Positions 48,901 through 55,209 of a stretch of 64,000 bases of DNA are shown here, piece after piece. Position numbers and translations under genes: made by a program. How positions within the stretch are numbered: position 1 is the stretch's first letter; the number at the start of each line of letters is the position of its first letter. Source of the stretch: Planktosalinus sp963977065 (GTDB taxonomy: Bacteria; Bacteroidota; Bacteroidia; Flavobacteriales; Flavobacteriaceae); NCBI GenBank assembly GCA_963977065.1, contig CAXBNF010000001.1:1-64000 (forward strand), in the 5' to 3' direction. The notes below the pieces were generated by a model. It worked only from the letters and a program-made list of their open reading frames with translations, did not search any database and was not told where the DNA came from.

Positions 48901-49611
48901 AATGGAAGGCTAGCCCTGAAGTTAGAAAATTTCAATAAAAATTTCCAAAAGGCTTATTCAAATGCACCGCCTTCACTTGTTGGAAATATGGATGGTGCTT
49001 TAAACGACGGTAATTACAAAATACAAAGAGATGCTAGATTTAATAAAGGAAATGGCATGCTTGATGCAAGACAAAGATTCAAAGATGGAAAGTTTATTGA
49101 TGGTAAAACTTATGCAAGAGAAGTAAAGGTGTCCCCTTCTAAGGCTAAGGGAGGCATGATGATTGCTTTTGCTGCATTTGATGCTTATTTTGCATACAAG
49201 GATTTTGTCAACACAAAGGCAAATGTTAAAGACAAAATGGCTGTTGATAGACAAACAAGATCTTGGGAGGTGAAAGATCGTTGGACAGGTTATATTTACA
49301 ATTCAAATTCTGCCACAGTAGATAATGTATTAGACGACCTCGAAGCTGCAATAAAACGGGGTATTATCCAACCCGATATAAACACTAAAGATTTGACTGA
49401 TATTGCCAATATAGTCATGTTTGGTGGTAACGGTAATGAGGGGCGGGAAATCAGAGAAACGGCAGAAAGAATAATAAATGAAGTTTCAAGTGACGAAGCC
49501 AGAAACCGTTTGTTTTTGTCAAAAAAGATGGCAGAACTAATAATAAATAACCCGGACAATCATACAAATGAAGAGAGTAGCGAGACTAATGACGATACAA
49601 GAGACAATTAA
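39916..49611 (+). CDS. 3231-aa YD-repeat (RHS) toxin body with its active C-terminal tip
   Basis: The N-terminus has a signal peptide (FSVLTIALLLLINNTSYSQ). A beta-rich part leads to a DUF6443-like segment at about 325-390 (DGTLRNRQTVTKINSDEN, IYDNQGRPAIE). A long cysteine-containing region fills about 400-1980. YD repeats run from about 1984 (YYYDQAGNLIQTVAPEG) to 2890 (DYDGLGNRIAKRV, YELSNHLGNVLSVVS). The conserved core occupies 2904-2981 (MLLPGRHANTSDYRYGF to LEG), and the variable tip starts at 2982 and is about 250 aa. The tip is unidentified; its end (DIANIVMFGGNGNEGREIR) matches the orphan tip at 12412. It ends 3 bp before a lipoprotein immunity gene. No T9SS C-terminal domain is seen, so export probably uses the adjacent secretion operon. 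Confidence 0.9.
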   Translation: MYRKNHDLSTYFSVLTIALLLLINNTSYSQFIEYPVLTANSGAIESASGNSNNILEITDPDINCTSCLSLNPKVFVSVQFDTDIPPFEHIEYTISLNITPIDASGSLLSPFDISLEIENNPYSTGGNFVDLRGHLIENSHGAHIKVNSFLTNYVNGSTSTTVTPQNVTLSGWFMVERYFDMDENAPSGLTHSLTTTTDSGNNSALKEIEISWNPKPGAIEYELEYTWVDNYTTSLGTFLPANQILLSTRDFELNNTRISTKLTSFKVPLIYDSGFYIYRVRAVARNLSNTSQNFYTNWSSGNASETLVSDWPDKEEITPHESKMNWQFQSSFAEDGKKKEVVSYFDGTLRNRQTVTKINSDENAIVGEVIYDNQGRPAIEVLPVPVYDENAIKFYPEFNLNLSDNIYTHFDFDWGGEEDCDADAEGMSIASGSSKYYGIKNESTNTFQDFVPDAQNFPFSQIQYTPDNTGRIRKKGGVGPTHQIGSNQEMKYYYTVPTQEELNRLFGYRVGNVQHYKKNMVVDPNGQVSISYIDPQGRTIATALSGNSPDNLIGLDDEDNATGIHQFVTTDLLNKLNPNDFDTEQDNNERFSTGNFGVNNDGLRVVRHVAVSSESTNLEFNYSALHNDSFEICEEGYPFIYDVKSSLTDDCATPLISNFDQNQSLPFEDSYDSGSLPIGTYSYLKELTVNAQALEDYAADYLFNLSDPNGNCYSLGQFNPDTSFMFCEPIDCLECETHFGTRDDYIIDALILFYNNDTFLIDNSPIEDVDDISYIDLPTDINGEANIDNSSGGELDLMIQRFIREWELLVEACIDIYCSETNTTSCFISNLMLLQDVSPMGQYGAVLEEDQTVVTDPLSVFNEDNGIIFNNSTINNNWRFPDPPYQDAFGNQSIITISMIINSEGNYIPSPSVVDNNQIFEGQEPDGSTFLWTVPGNLEFVADFFNAWDPNWAQSLIQYHPERCYLDYSEAMCTQKEASINGDMLSSDEFDNFILSVNSFEDATITHNIFDPQNNLSVFNLDPYFESELTGFENTNLFGFRRDVMLEALNNQYEDFENDSQPLNLIKYAYALTVCTGLNNCTIPTTIDGAAINNLNEFQKNKLWDNYKTNYISLKEKIKYVFLNIYAKEQGCYNGCIGGDDSTSITTVLAAYNLQDISSYINNNTALTQFCDHQNASLYEDKQKRFVPADELYDSGIDPGDAIGNMEGDNDYIIWLQTGKCPLIFDFEIYLNGYFSELADPDRNQVYTGQYLTADLFEAFGGQIPDNTTLTQTGTITGGGGNTLTINTNGTNTVSDQVIIQSPTLSWNNYDFTGTSGWRISTVSQTYYDASSPDNDPENDVFAFQFKGQVFNNGNFEEIIFSGVVKAAIGECGTDPDSDGQVLDDQITDPDSPYGCTRRAKFYRDYIILINKLKELEQLHASSYSLSLLSEYTESFIPEFLEDDPLTTTAVWSYDGTPLYSINNVTNPVNLNVLDGLLNDLTISNFESIHYIDSPGSNDFIKIYYTNDEGELTHLEANFTPGLDYSCCGTVDDGINHIGFGFMAANENPSEPNNPNAKLNNNKRLNIGWGIADFVEATISDELYLTSVDDVMTGVRFRMRQSNENTFFGISLTASNEVISVNPVTGGQVSKLQIQDERHSNKVFKINNGIINNTFITAPIDVLFYFLMVDNVTNLSQTIDSYNNLLSSQKVNKVFFIIINENGDNNILKTIGVSGGISPYQYVDLLLGNTIPGEYSPSLGVFNSDFIAYDHTLLDDNINFRIILSNFLLDAYDELLAGGGSSSSNQPCEECIPQTVAPVSCTEKHEQFTDPVTGIEAIVTDYSMPEAFSVLENFCAFNYAYLVDSYFDYLSTMSVTSTDSDFFLSIAEFGDTGLNYGYAGINDVIIAYASEVQTNGYILWNDFVNNDYMVNNDVCPPAFMPTGPYVIDDPEGPCQQLELIISETYEQDAINNYLNNRVETFKRDYITKAMGEVIENLDMTYFDKEYQYTLYYYDQAGNLIQTVAPEGVSRLDITDTNLNNQINQHRVDGQPNEIPNLKPSHSFKTLYKYNSLNQLVWQNTPDGGQTKFAYDDLGRIIASQNANQNIYYQTVITDLNYVFEANVFLDTDGTIGKINTGWGNAGGKTVNTLEGDGFVSRVLVSEEVDDNKDVILGLSYPIPSPTSANVRDRIHYGILTYDDNGTNKLTVYNQGTIVGLQNGVTNTFNPGDLLVVERNNGSINFYRNGELIQSLVESNPSLPMFAEFGLLNHKNKIAELSMVEYNSDNNEKELYSYTLYDDLGRIKEAGQYEPKSNDLYSISENGRLLYDDGNTVLPVNSFDFSRCVLTEITRTFYDSPILVNVLNNTYSNELFLDYTPFTSRNRVTAVVYIESIPSLSTHTGYLYDHAILYNYDIHGNVKELINIYPIISGDSFDNENHIKRVNYEYDLISGNVNKVIYQKDKPDQFIHRYDYDADNRIVKVETSSNGYVWENEAVYEYYHHGPLARVLVGDKKVQGLDYVYTLQGWLKSVNAEDLGDHTKDPGNDGNLQIGTSKDAFGYSLSYYNGDYLATFAPSYNAMSVTGTTGVPASQNELYNGNIKQMTTSLRELEDALNPSQVNLYEYDQLNRIKSMSSASVTLTGGTTVQNSYGANYNFDRNGNLQTLVRTVLDFDNNNNGIPITMDDFEYSYKTTTNKLQIVKDNINTSNEIVDFETDLKDQHALLNSQYSTTYDETDETTHNYVYDRIGQLVKDRTEGLEISWKVDGKVKEILKAPFGSKTNTIIRFDYDGLGNRIAKRVSIEGQIHETITHYIRDAQGNVLGVNTIEKDNSDATSANIVLREHHIFGSSRLGMEQKSHLIFTTQGTLPTIDPYAKYVGDKRYELSNHLGNVLSVVSDKKIPKLAGSSLQYFNPDVKAYNDYYPFGMLLPGRHANTSDYRYGFQGQEMDDEVKGEGNSVNYKYRMHDPRVGRFFARDPLFKSYPWNSDYAFGENRVIDGIELEGMEYLDFREARVEFTNGRLALKLENFNKNFQKAYSNAPPSLVGNMDGALNDGNYKIQRDARFNKGNGMLDARQRFKDGKFIDGKTYAREVKVSPSKAKGGMMIAFAAFDAYFAYKDFVNTKANVKDKMAVDRQTRSWEVKDRWTGYIYNSNSATVDNVLDDLEAAIKRGIIQPDINTKDLTDIANIVMFGGNGNEGREIRETAERIINEVSSDEARNRLFLSKKMAELIINNPDNHTNEESSETNDDTRDN
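48625..48858 (+). repeat. RHS core repeat, reference copy within the toxin body
   Basis: This 234-bp block encodes the 78-residue core. The same block, always 78 codons and in the same register, occurs ten more times as the 5' end of orphan cassettes. Minus-strand copies: 11652-11885, 13195-13428, 14409-14642, 16304-16537, 17873-18106 and 19505-19738. Plus-strand copies: 50187-50420, 51851-52084, 53708-53941 and 55278-55511. Nucleotide identity is highest over the first 140 bases. Against 17873-18106 there is an uninterrupted identical run of about 38 bp. Synonymous differences define at least two sequence types (GGAAGGCACGC versus GGGCGCCATGC), indicating age and mosaic exchange. Confidence 0.9.
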
Positions 49612-49614
49612 CCG

Positions 49615-50082
49615 ATGACCTCGATGAAAACGTATAAAACAATTTTTAGCATAGTCATCATTATAATTTTTGTATTCTCTTGTAAGCCCTCTTTGCATGA
49701 CCAATATTACGAAAAAATACAGGGTTCATGGAGAATAAGCGACTTTGAGCACATTGATTATACTGAAAACAAAATTATTGATTTAACCTGGCCGGAACGA
49801 TACTACACAATAGGCTTTGAAAACCATAATCATTTGTTTTTTGTAAAAAGAGAAAATAGAAACCCTAAATTTGTACGTGCCACATATGAGATTTTCAAGG
49901 AAAATGACACTTTAAAAGTCCGTATAGCAAAGAGTGATGATATCAGGTTAGAAGGGGTTTATGACCTTTATATTGACACCTTGGGGCAAACCAACCTGCA
50001 CTATAGGGTGCAAATTTCCCTTGATAGTGAAAAAACATATTTAAGTGCTTTAAGGATGAAGAGTAAGCCTGCGCCAAAATAG
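49615..50082 (+). CDS. Lipoprotein immunity for the tip now on the body
   Basis: A 155-aa protein (a second ATG, three codons later at 49624, is equally plausible) with a lipoprotein signal KTIFSIVIIIIFVFSC, followed by KPSLHD. The mature part begins IQGSWRISDFEHI and continues as beta strands, a lipocalin-like layout shared with the immunity lipoprotein at 11988. It starts 3 bp after the toxin gene. An envelope immunity protein implies the present toxin acts in the periplasm or on the cell envelope. Confidence 0.75.
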   Translation: MTSMKTYKTIFSIVIIIIFVFSCKPSLHDQYYEKIQGSWRISDFEHIDYTENKIIDLTWPERYYTIGFENHNHLFFVKRENRNPKFVRATYEIFKENDTLKVRIAKSDDIRLEGVYDLYIDTLGQTNLHYRVQISLDSEKTYLSALRMKSKPAPK

Positions 50083-50115
50083 TGGGAATGTTTACTCTAT
50101 TAAAATCAAAAAAAT

Positions 50116-50186
50116 TACATTTACATTACACGTTCTATTTAAAATTTTGAGTTAAAAAATAGGTAAAAATTATACATCCGTTCGGC
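50116..50186 (+). promoter_or_regulatory. Conserved cassette leader
   Basis: TACATTTAC (50116-50124) lies 62 nt before the ATG at 50187 and is followed by ACGTTCTATTTAAAATTTTG and by ATCCGTTCGGC. It is equivalent to the other cassette leaders, with a few extra bases. Confidence 0.5.
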
Positions 50187-51221
50187 ATGCTCCTTCCGGG
50201 GCGGCATGCGAACACCAGTGATTACCGTTATGGTTTCCAAGGACAGGAAATGGATGATGAGATAAAAGGTGAGGGTAATTCTGTGAATTATACTTTTAGG
50301 ATGCATGACCCAAGGGTGGGGAGGTTTTTTGCAAGGGATCCTCTCTTTAAATCTTACCCTTGGAATTCAGATTATGCTTTTGGTGAGAATAGGGTTATTG
50401 ACGGGATTGAGTTAGAGGGTCTGGAATATATACACTATATTGTATTGCTTGACATGAAAGGAAAGCCGGTATCTAAATCTACCGCGAAGGATTATAGAAA
50501 TCTTTCGAATTCCCAATTACTCGCAATACACGGGAAGACGGCTCAAGATTTTTATAAAAAGTTTTCGCAATCCTTTGGCCCAGAAGGTAGGGGAGTTAAA
50601 TATTCCTATTACCTATTGACAGGAAATGACGGAAAAGTTTTCCTTAGTGACCAATGGGAAGTAACTCAAAATTCTTTTGCGGAAGATATTGGAAGGAATG
50701 GCCTTTATTCTGGTAGAGGAAGCATTACTCTGTTTGGACCGATATTTAATACCAAAGGAGCGGCGAACGTTTACGGTTATGATTTTGGGCAAACACCTAA
50801 CGATTTTCAAGATGGTTTGGCAAAGGCCCATGATATCAGCCAAGATGGTTTTGATGATTATCTGAATCCATTGGAGGATGTAAGAGATCCTATTTTTGAG
50901 GGGGATATAGAATTTTTGAAAGGAAATCATTTGGCATTGGAATTTATCAAAAACAATCCCAATGCAATAGACCCTTATACTAATCGACCCGTAAGCGATG
51001 AAGCTGTAAAATCATCTACGGATGCAAGAAGGCTATTCTCACACATAGTTGAATACAAAATTTGGAAAAGAGGTCTAATGAAGAGTATGGGACTGGATGT
51101 GAACAATGCAACAGATATGAAACGAATTAATATCAAGGACTGGGTTCCACACGGAGGTTTTAAAGCATTGACTTTATGGGGAATATTTGGTGATGGCACC
51201 AATGATGAATCTGGAAACTAA
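50187..51221 (+). CDS. Orphan RHS toxin cassette with PLA2-like tip (right array)
   Basis: The 78-residue core is almost identical in protein sequence to that of the body, including ARDPLFKSYPWNSDYAFGEN. The tip is related to the left-array tip at 15578: EGRGVKYSYYLLTGNDGK, GLYSGRGSI, then GLAKAHDISQDGF, an acidic LEDVRD segment and a helical EYKIWK near the end. The HD of the PLA2 motif is kept, but the tyrosine of HDxxY is replaced (HDISQ), and the glycine loop reads SGRG rather than SGPG. It could be a diverged or altered lipase-like toxin. The immunity gene overlaps its end. Confidence 0.7.
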   Translation: MLLPGRHANTSDYRYGFQGQEMDDEIKGEGNSVNYTFRMHDPRVGRFFARDPLFKSYPWNSDYAFGENRVIDGIELEGLEYIHYIVLLDMKGKPVSKSTAKDYRNLSNSQLLAIHGKTAQDFYKKFSQSFGPEGRGVKYSYYLLTGNDGKVFLSDQWEVTQNSFAEDIGRNGLYSGRGSITLFGPIFNTKGAANVYGYDFGQTPNDFQDGLAKAHDISQDGFDDYLNPLEDVRDPIFEGDIEFLKGNHLALEFIKNNPNAIDPYTNRPVSDEAVKSSTDARRLFSHIVEYKIWKRGLMKSMGLDVNNATDMKRINIKDWVPHGGFKALTLWGIFGDGTNDESGN

Positions 51222-51555
51222 ACAGAAACAGATGCTATATTTAACAATTAATACGTTACTTTACCTAATTGTTTTCTTTGGAATTTTATTTGCATTTAAA
51301 AGGCTAAGAGTGCTTTTTAGAAATAAGTTATACTTTTCATTTATAATATTCTTGATTTTGTTTTTGTTGACCTATCGTTTTATACCAGCTATATTATTTG
51401 TAGAGAACTTTGAGTATTATTTTTCTAGAGAAGAAAGTCTGACAAGGACGTTAGGTTATATAATGCTTTCGGAGCCCTATTATATCCTGTTGCTGATTAT
51501 TGTATTGATATTAGTCTATATCCTATTCGGTCGCATCTTGAAAAATAGAAATTAG
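51205..51555 (+). CDS. Predicted three-TM immunity protein
   Basis: This protein of about 116 aa has three hydrophobic helices: LYLTINTLLYLIVFFGILFAF, LYFSFIIFLILFLLTYRFI and YYILLLIIVLILVYILFG. Several in-frame ATGs are possible (51187, 51193, 51202, 51205, 51232); those before 51222 overlap the toxin gene, which suggests coupling. An integral membrane inhibitor fits a membrane-attacking, PLA2-like toxin. It is unrelated to the lipoprotein that follows the homologous left-array toxin. Confidence 0.65.
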   Translation: MNLETKQKQMLYLTINTLLYLIVFFGILFAFKRLRVLFRNKLYFSFIIFLILFLLTYRFIPAILFVENFEYYFSREESLTRTLGYIMLSEPYYILLLIIVLILVYILFGRILKNRN

Positions 51556-51783
51556 CGGGAAGAGAAATAATTCACAAAATCATCCGAAGCGTTGGCTTTT
51601 TAATTCCCTAAAACGAGGCCAAAATTTGGCAAAAAAGCACTTTAACTTCTTAATATGATCATGATATCAGTGATTTTTAGTAGGGTGTGGTGGTTTTCTT
51701 TTCAACAAACTTTTTAATTCATTGTTTTTAAATCCCTTTAAAACAAAATCAATTGTAATTTATAAAACTGCTACAAATAATCT

Positions 51784-51850
51784 TATATTTACAATACGTT
51801 CTTTTAAAATTTTGAATTAAAAACCGGTAAATGCATTATATCCGTTCGGT
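51784..51850 (+). promoter_or_regulatory. Conserved cassette leader
   Basis: TATATTTAC (51784-51792) lies 58 nt before the ATG at 51851, followed by GTTCTTTTAAAATTTTGAAT and TATATCCGTTCGG. The preceding 228 bp (51556-51783) hold no gene but include ATTCCCTAAAACGAGGC, a block recurring in spacers near 9840 and 55065. Confidence 0.55.
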
Positions 51851-52882
51851 ATGTTGCTGCCCGGAAGGCACGCCAACACCAGTGATTACAGGTATGGCTT
51901 CCAAGGGCAGGAGATGGATGATGAGATTAAAGGGGAAGGGAATTCCACAAACTTCAAATACAGGATGCACGACCCAAGGGTGGGACGGTTTTTAAGTATT
52001 GACCCTCTAAGCTCTACTTATCCTTGGAATTCACCCTATGCTTTTAGTGAGAATAGGGTAATAGATGGAATCGAGTTGGAAGGGGCTGAATGGGAAATAG
52101 GAATAGTTCTAAAATTCAATGAATGGGTTTATGGAAAAAGAGCTAAAACGCGAAACCATATGGACAACTTCGTTCAAGGAGCAACGAGGAGCAATGAGTA
52201 CATAAATAACAACCCATTAATCAATGAGAATCAAAAGGATTTTGCTCACAAGGTACAGGCTCTTGAGGCAGGAGTTGAATTGACTATAAAGCCCGCTCTT
52301 GAACCTATGCGGCAGGCAGTAATATTTTCAGGGGTAGAAGATGTTCTGATACTTGGTGCCGGACAAACTCTTGATTACGATAACCCTCAGGCAAGTGGAT
52401 TCGATTATACTTTGGCTACGGCTGCAACATTTTTGCCGTTTATAAATAGCGGTTTATTAAAAACAGGCGTAAGAGTTTTTAAAAATGCCTTTGCCGTTAG
52501 TGCAGATGTGATAAATGCTGCTTATAAAGCAAGAAATTTTCATGCTCCTTATAAAGCTGGTACAGCTGTGGTAGAATTTCAGACAGGGACTAACGAAAAA
52601 TTTGTGAGGGTATTTAATTCTTCAAAAAATAAAGCTAAAGGTAGTTGGCTTATGAAAGAGTCGGAAATAAAAGGATTATCTCCAGCAGAGATAAAAGACA
52701 CATTTTCATTACCATTTACTCCTAATAAAATGGTAGATGTTGAAGTTCCTATTAATACCTTCATGAGAAGCGGAGAGGCTGCCGGGATAAAAGAGTTTGG
52801 TACTCAAGGTGGTGGGATGCAATTTGAGTTGTTACAGAATATTCCAGATTCTTCATTTAAAAATATAAGAGATATAGACTAA
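51851..52882 (+). CDS. Orphan RHS toxin cassette, unidentified cytosolic-type tip
   Basis: The 78-residue core (ending GIELEG) is followed by a helical middle region and a C-terminal domain of about 120 aa. The latter contains FVRVFNSSKNKAKGSWLM, then GLSPAEIKDTFSLPFTPNKM, VEVPINTFMRSGEA and a terminal QGGGMQFELL. I recall this strand-LPxxP-GGGxQFEL arrangement from C-termini of other polymorphic toxins, but cannot attach a family name or activity. The immunity gene begins 12 bp downstream and encodes a soluble protein, so a cytosolic target is likely. Confidence 0.7.
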   Translation: MLLPGRHANTSDYRYGFQGQEMDDEIKGEGNSTNFKYRMHDPRVGRFLSIDPLSSTYPWNSPYAFSENRVIDGIELEGAEWEIGIVLKFNEWVYGKRAKTRNHMDNFVQGATRSNEYINNNPLINENQKDFAHKVQALEAGVELTIKPALEPMRQAVIFSGVEDVLILGAGQTLDYDNPQASGFDYTLATAATFLPFINSGLLKTGVRVFKNAFAVSADVINAAYKARNFHAPYKAGTAVVEFQTGTNEKFVRVFNSSKNKAKGSWLMKESEIKGLSPAEIKDTFSLPFTPNKMVDVEVPINTFMRSGEAAGIKEFGTQGGGMQFELLQNIPDSSFKNIRDID

Positions 52883-52894
52883 AACATCATTACT

Positions 52895-53251
52895 ATGAAA
52901 TTTTCATTCAAAAATGAAACACTATTTTTTAAGGAAAAATTAATACACACATTCATTGCGCCAATTAGTGATTTACTTGAGTTTGAAGAATGTATTGTAG
53001 TCCTACTTTGTAGGGATTACTATAAAAAAGATAATGAAAATGTTTTTTGCTTAGATACTGATGGGGTTATAAAATGGCAAGTTCCTAAATATGATTATAT
53101 TTATGACAGAAGCCCTTTTGTAGGTATTGATAAGGAGGGTGACAATGTAAAATTGTATAATTGGGACAGTAGTTATGTCATTATTGAGCCAACAACTGGC
53201 AAAGTTATTGTTGATGCGTTTCAATCTAGGAAAGGTAGAAGACCTTGGTAA
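52895..53251 (+). CDS. Predicted cytosolic immunity protein
   Basis: The 118-aa protein has no signal peptide. It is a run of beta strands: LFFKEKLIHTFIAPISDLLE, ENVFCLDTDGVIKWQVP, SPFVGIDKEGDNVKLYNW and YVIIEPTTGKVIVDAF. This looks like a blade-type beta domain. It follows the toxin gene after 12 bp. I know of no named family for it. Confidence 0.65.
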   Translation: MKFSFKNETLFFKEKLIHTFIAPISDLLEFEECIVVLLCRDYYKKDNENVFCLDTDGVIKWQVPKYDYIYDRSPFVGIDKEGDNVKLYNWDSSYVIIEPTTGKVIVDAFQSRKGRRPW

Positions 53252-53639
53252 TTGGTCTGCTACTTCCACGACTATTTGGTAGTATGGCAGTGTATCAGAA
53301 GTGTTGATAGGTTATTTATCACTATGTAAATTATTCATAATTAAAATTTAAAGCCGGTGCATTTAAAAATATAAGGACAATCGTGCTCCCTCAACCACTA
53401 TAATCAATAACAAAAAAGCTACTGTAAAAGGTAGCTTTTTTTTATGCAAGCTGTTTAAGCAGGTCTTTCTGGAACACAAATGAGCATCGCTTTTACGCTC
53501 GTGATATCCCCTTCCTTTAACAGTTGCACTTAAAGGAGGAGTTTGTAGCAGTCCCCCTTCATTAAGCTTGTCATCAGTACTGTAGATAAACTATCAAAAC
53601 AAAATAAATTGTAGTTTATAAAACTGCTTCAAAAAATCT
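53252..53639. other. Array spacer with terminator and inverted-repeat block
   Basis: No gene is supported. Bases 53294-53402 are related in inverted orientation to 9888-9998 at the outer end of the left array, including AGAAGTGTTGATAGGTTATTT and a later ATATAAGGACAA block. The terminator at 53412-53441 lies within it. The rest, to 53639, is unexplained. Confidence 0.65.
53412..53441 (+). terminator. Intrinsic terminator-like hairpin
   Basis: A perfect 11-bp stem AAAAAAGCTAC / GTAGCTTTTTT with an 8-nt loop, followed by more T residues. It lies about 160 bp after the immunity gene at 52895. It would stop transcription of that cassette before the next leader, and is bidirectional in form. Confidence 0.7.
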
Positions 53640-53707
53640 TATATTTACACCACGTTCTTTTAAAATTTTGAATTAGAAACCAGTAAAAAATCATATATCC
53701 GTTCGGC
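53640..53707 (+). promoter_or_regulatory. Conserved cassette leader
   Basis: TATATTTAC (53640-53648) lies 59 nt before the ATG at 53708, followed by ACGTTCTTTTAAAATTTTGA and TATATCCGTTCGGC. It is almost identical to the leader at 55210. Confidence 0.55.
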
Positions 53708-54718
53708 ATGCTCCTGCCTGGGCGCCATGCGAACACTTCTGATTACCGTTACGGCTTCCAGGGGCAGGAAATGGATGAAGAGATCAAAGGGGAAGGGAAT
53801 AGTTATAATTACACTTTTAGGATGCACGACCCAAGGGTTGGGAGGTTTTTAAGTGTGGATCCATTAGCTAAATCTTTTCCTTGGTATACACCCTATCAAT
53901 ACGCTGGTAATACACCTATTCAAGCTATTGATATAGATGGATTGGAAGAATTACATTATACATTAACGATTAAAGATGGAGAAGCAGTCCTAAAATATTC
54001 ACACTCTGTTGATATAATCGATAAGGTTGTAGTAGTTACTAGAAAATCTACACAATGGTTAGATCCTGGTGAATATCACTACGAAAATAGAATAAACATC
54101 AGAAAGAAATTAATCGTTGATATTTATGATCCAAGTTATGGTCATGGGAGAGATGGAAGGTCAGACACCTATGCTGAAAAAGCTAAAAAGATTCATGAAA
54201 GTTTTAAGGATGTCTCTACCATGTCACAAGCAGGATCGGGTTATGCAGCGGCAAATACTTTTGATGCTTATGATTATGCTGCTGCTTTTTCAGGTAAAGA
54301 TGAGATTTCAAATGCAGAAAAAGATGCATTTGATACCGAATTTTCACTAACATTACTTTCTTTTGCGCCTATCTCTCGATTAATGAGTGTTACAGAAAAA
54401 ACGACAAAAGTTGGAAGATGGATGTCTGAAGTTGAATTGACGGCAATGAGAGAAACAGGAAGACTTCAAGTGGGTTCAGGTAATCAAACTAGAATTATTT
54501 TGAGTGGAGATAAAAACTCTTACAGGGCCGCTCCTAAGGGTGATTTCTATGTTGAATTTGAAATACCAACCTCTACGCATATAGGACAAGCAGGAAATAC
54601 TAATTGGGGTTTGATTTTTAGTAAGGATTCCTCAATTGGCAAATATTTAGCTGAGAAAGGGGTGAAAATTGAAATGCCAACGGTAAGAAATATTAAAGTA
54701 GTAGAACAAAAGCAATAG
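53708..54718 (+). CDS. Orphan RHS toxin cassette with TreTu-like ADP-ribosyltransferase tip
   Basis: After the core (here ending IDIDG), an intermediate region leads to a C-terminal domain of about 95 aa: WMSEVELTAMRETGRLQVGS, a TRIILSG strand, KGDFYVEFEIPTSTHIG, then GLIFSKDSSIGKYLAEKG and a final VKIEMPTVRNI. This pattern (MSxxExxxMxxTGxxQ, YVEFxxP, MPxxxNI) matches what I recall of TreTu-type toxins, ADP-ribosyltransferase-related tips of YD-repeat proteins. The partner gene 2 bp downstream resembles TriTu-type immunity, which supports the call. The domain is predicted to act in the cytosol. Confidence 0.7.
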   Translation: MLLPGRHANTSDYRYGFQGQEMDEEIKGEGNSYNYTFRMHDPRVGRFLSVDPLAKSFPWYTPYQYAGNTPIQAIDIDGLEELHYTLTIKDGEAVLKYSHSVDIIDKVVVVTRKSTQWLDPGEYHYENRINIRKKLIVDIYDPSYGHGRDGRSDTYAEKAKKIHESFKDVSTMSQAGSGYAAANTFDAYDYAAAFSGKDEISNAEKDAFDTEFSLTLLSFAPISRLMSVTEKTTKVGRWMSEVELTAMRETGRLQVGSGNQTRIILSGDKNSYRAAPKGDFYVEFEIPTSTHIGQAGNTNWGLIFSKDSSIGKYLAEKGVKIEMPTVRNIKVVEQKQ

Positions 54719-54720
54719 AA

Positions 54721-54987
54721 ATGGATTTTTTAACATTAATAAAACCAATAGTTGAAAAAAAGTTATTGGAAATAAATTATAAATTTAACTTCCAAGATGA
54801 GCCTATTAAAAACTCAATAACCTTTGATGTGGAATCAGATAATGATATTTATGTATTGACCTTTTGGGAAAATAAAACAGCAGAATTAACAAAAATTAAG
54901 AAATCAACAAACGAAATATTTTGTGATTCAATAGAGGATATAAAAATGAATGGTATAATTGAATTTCTTAACAAACATTTTAATTAG
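54721..54987 (+). CDS. Predicted TriTu-like immunity protein
   Basis: The 88-aa protein has no signal peptide. It has the strand pattern SITFDVESDNDIYVLTFWEN followed by TAELTKIKKSTNEIF, which resembles TriTu-type immunity proteins (a tryptophan within a beta hairpin and an acidic pair). It starts 2 bp after the TreTu-like toxin gene. A terminator-like hairpin follows at 55030. Confidence 0.6.
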   Translation: MDFLTLIKPIVEKKLLEINYKFNFQDEPIKNSITFDVESDNDIYVLTFWENKTAELTKIKKSTNEIFCDSIEDIKMNGIIEFLNKHFN

Positions 54988-55029
54988 AAACTTTTCTATT
55001 TCTATAGTCTGTACCGATAATGTAAAATA

Positions 55030-55060
55030 AAAAAGCTTCTCCATGGGAGGGGCTTTTTTT
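55030..55060 (+). terminator. Intrinsic terminator-like hairpin
   Basis: The stem AAAAAGC-TT-CTCC pairs imperfectly with GGAGGGGCTTTTT around a 3-nt ATG loop, followed by a T-tract and ATTCCCTAAA. It lies about 45 bp after the immunity gene at 54721. Its inverted relative is at 9847-9880, including adjoining spacer sequence to about 55120. Confidence 0.7.
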
Positions 55061-55209
55061 ATTCCCTAAATGGAGGCGCCGTTCTTGTTGAAAAAGTCAT
55101 TGAGCTTCTTTGTTGTGAGCATGGCATTGATGATTTTTGAGGATGTTTAAGGTATCCCCTTCTCAAAACTATTTGTTTACAATTTTAAAAAAACCGCAAC
55201 AAATAATTT

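Noticed and set aside
39916..49611. Type IX or type VI secretion of the RHS toxin
   Set aside because: There is no T9SS C-terminal domain, PAAR or VgrG domain, and no T6SS gene in the window; a Sec signal and the adjacent secretin operon point elsewhere.
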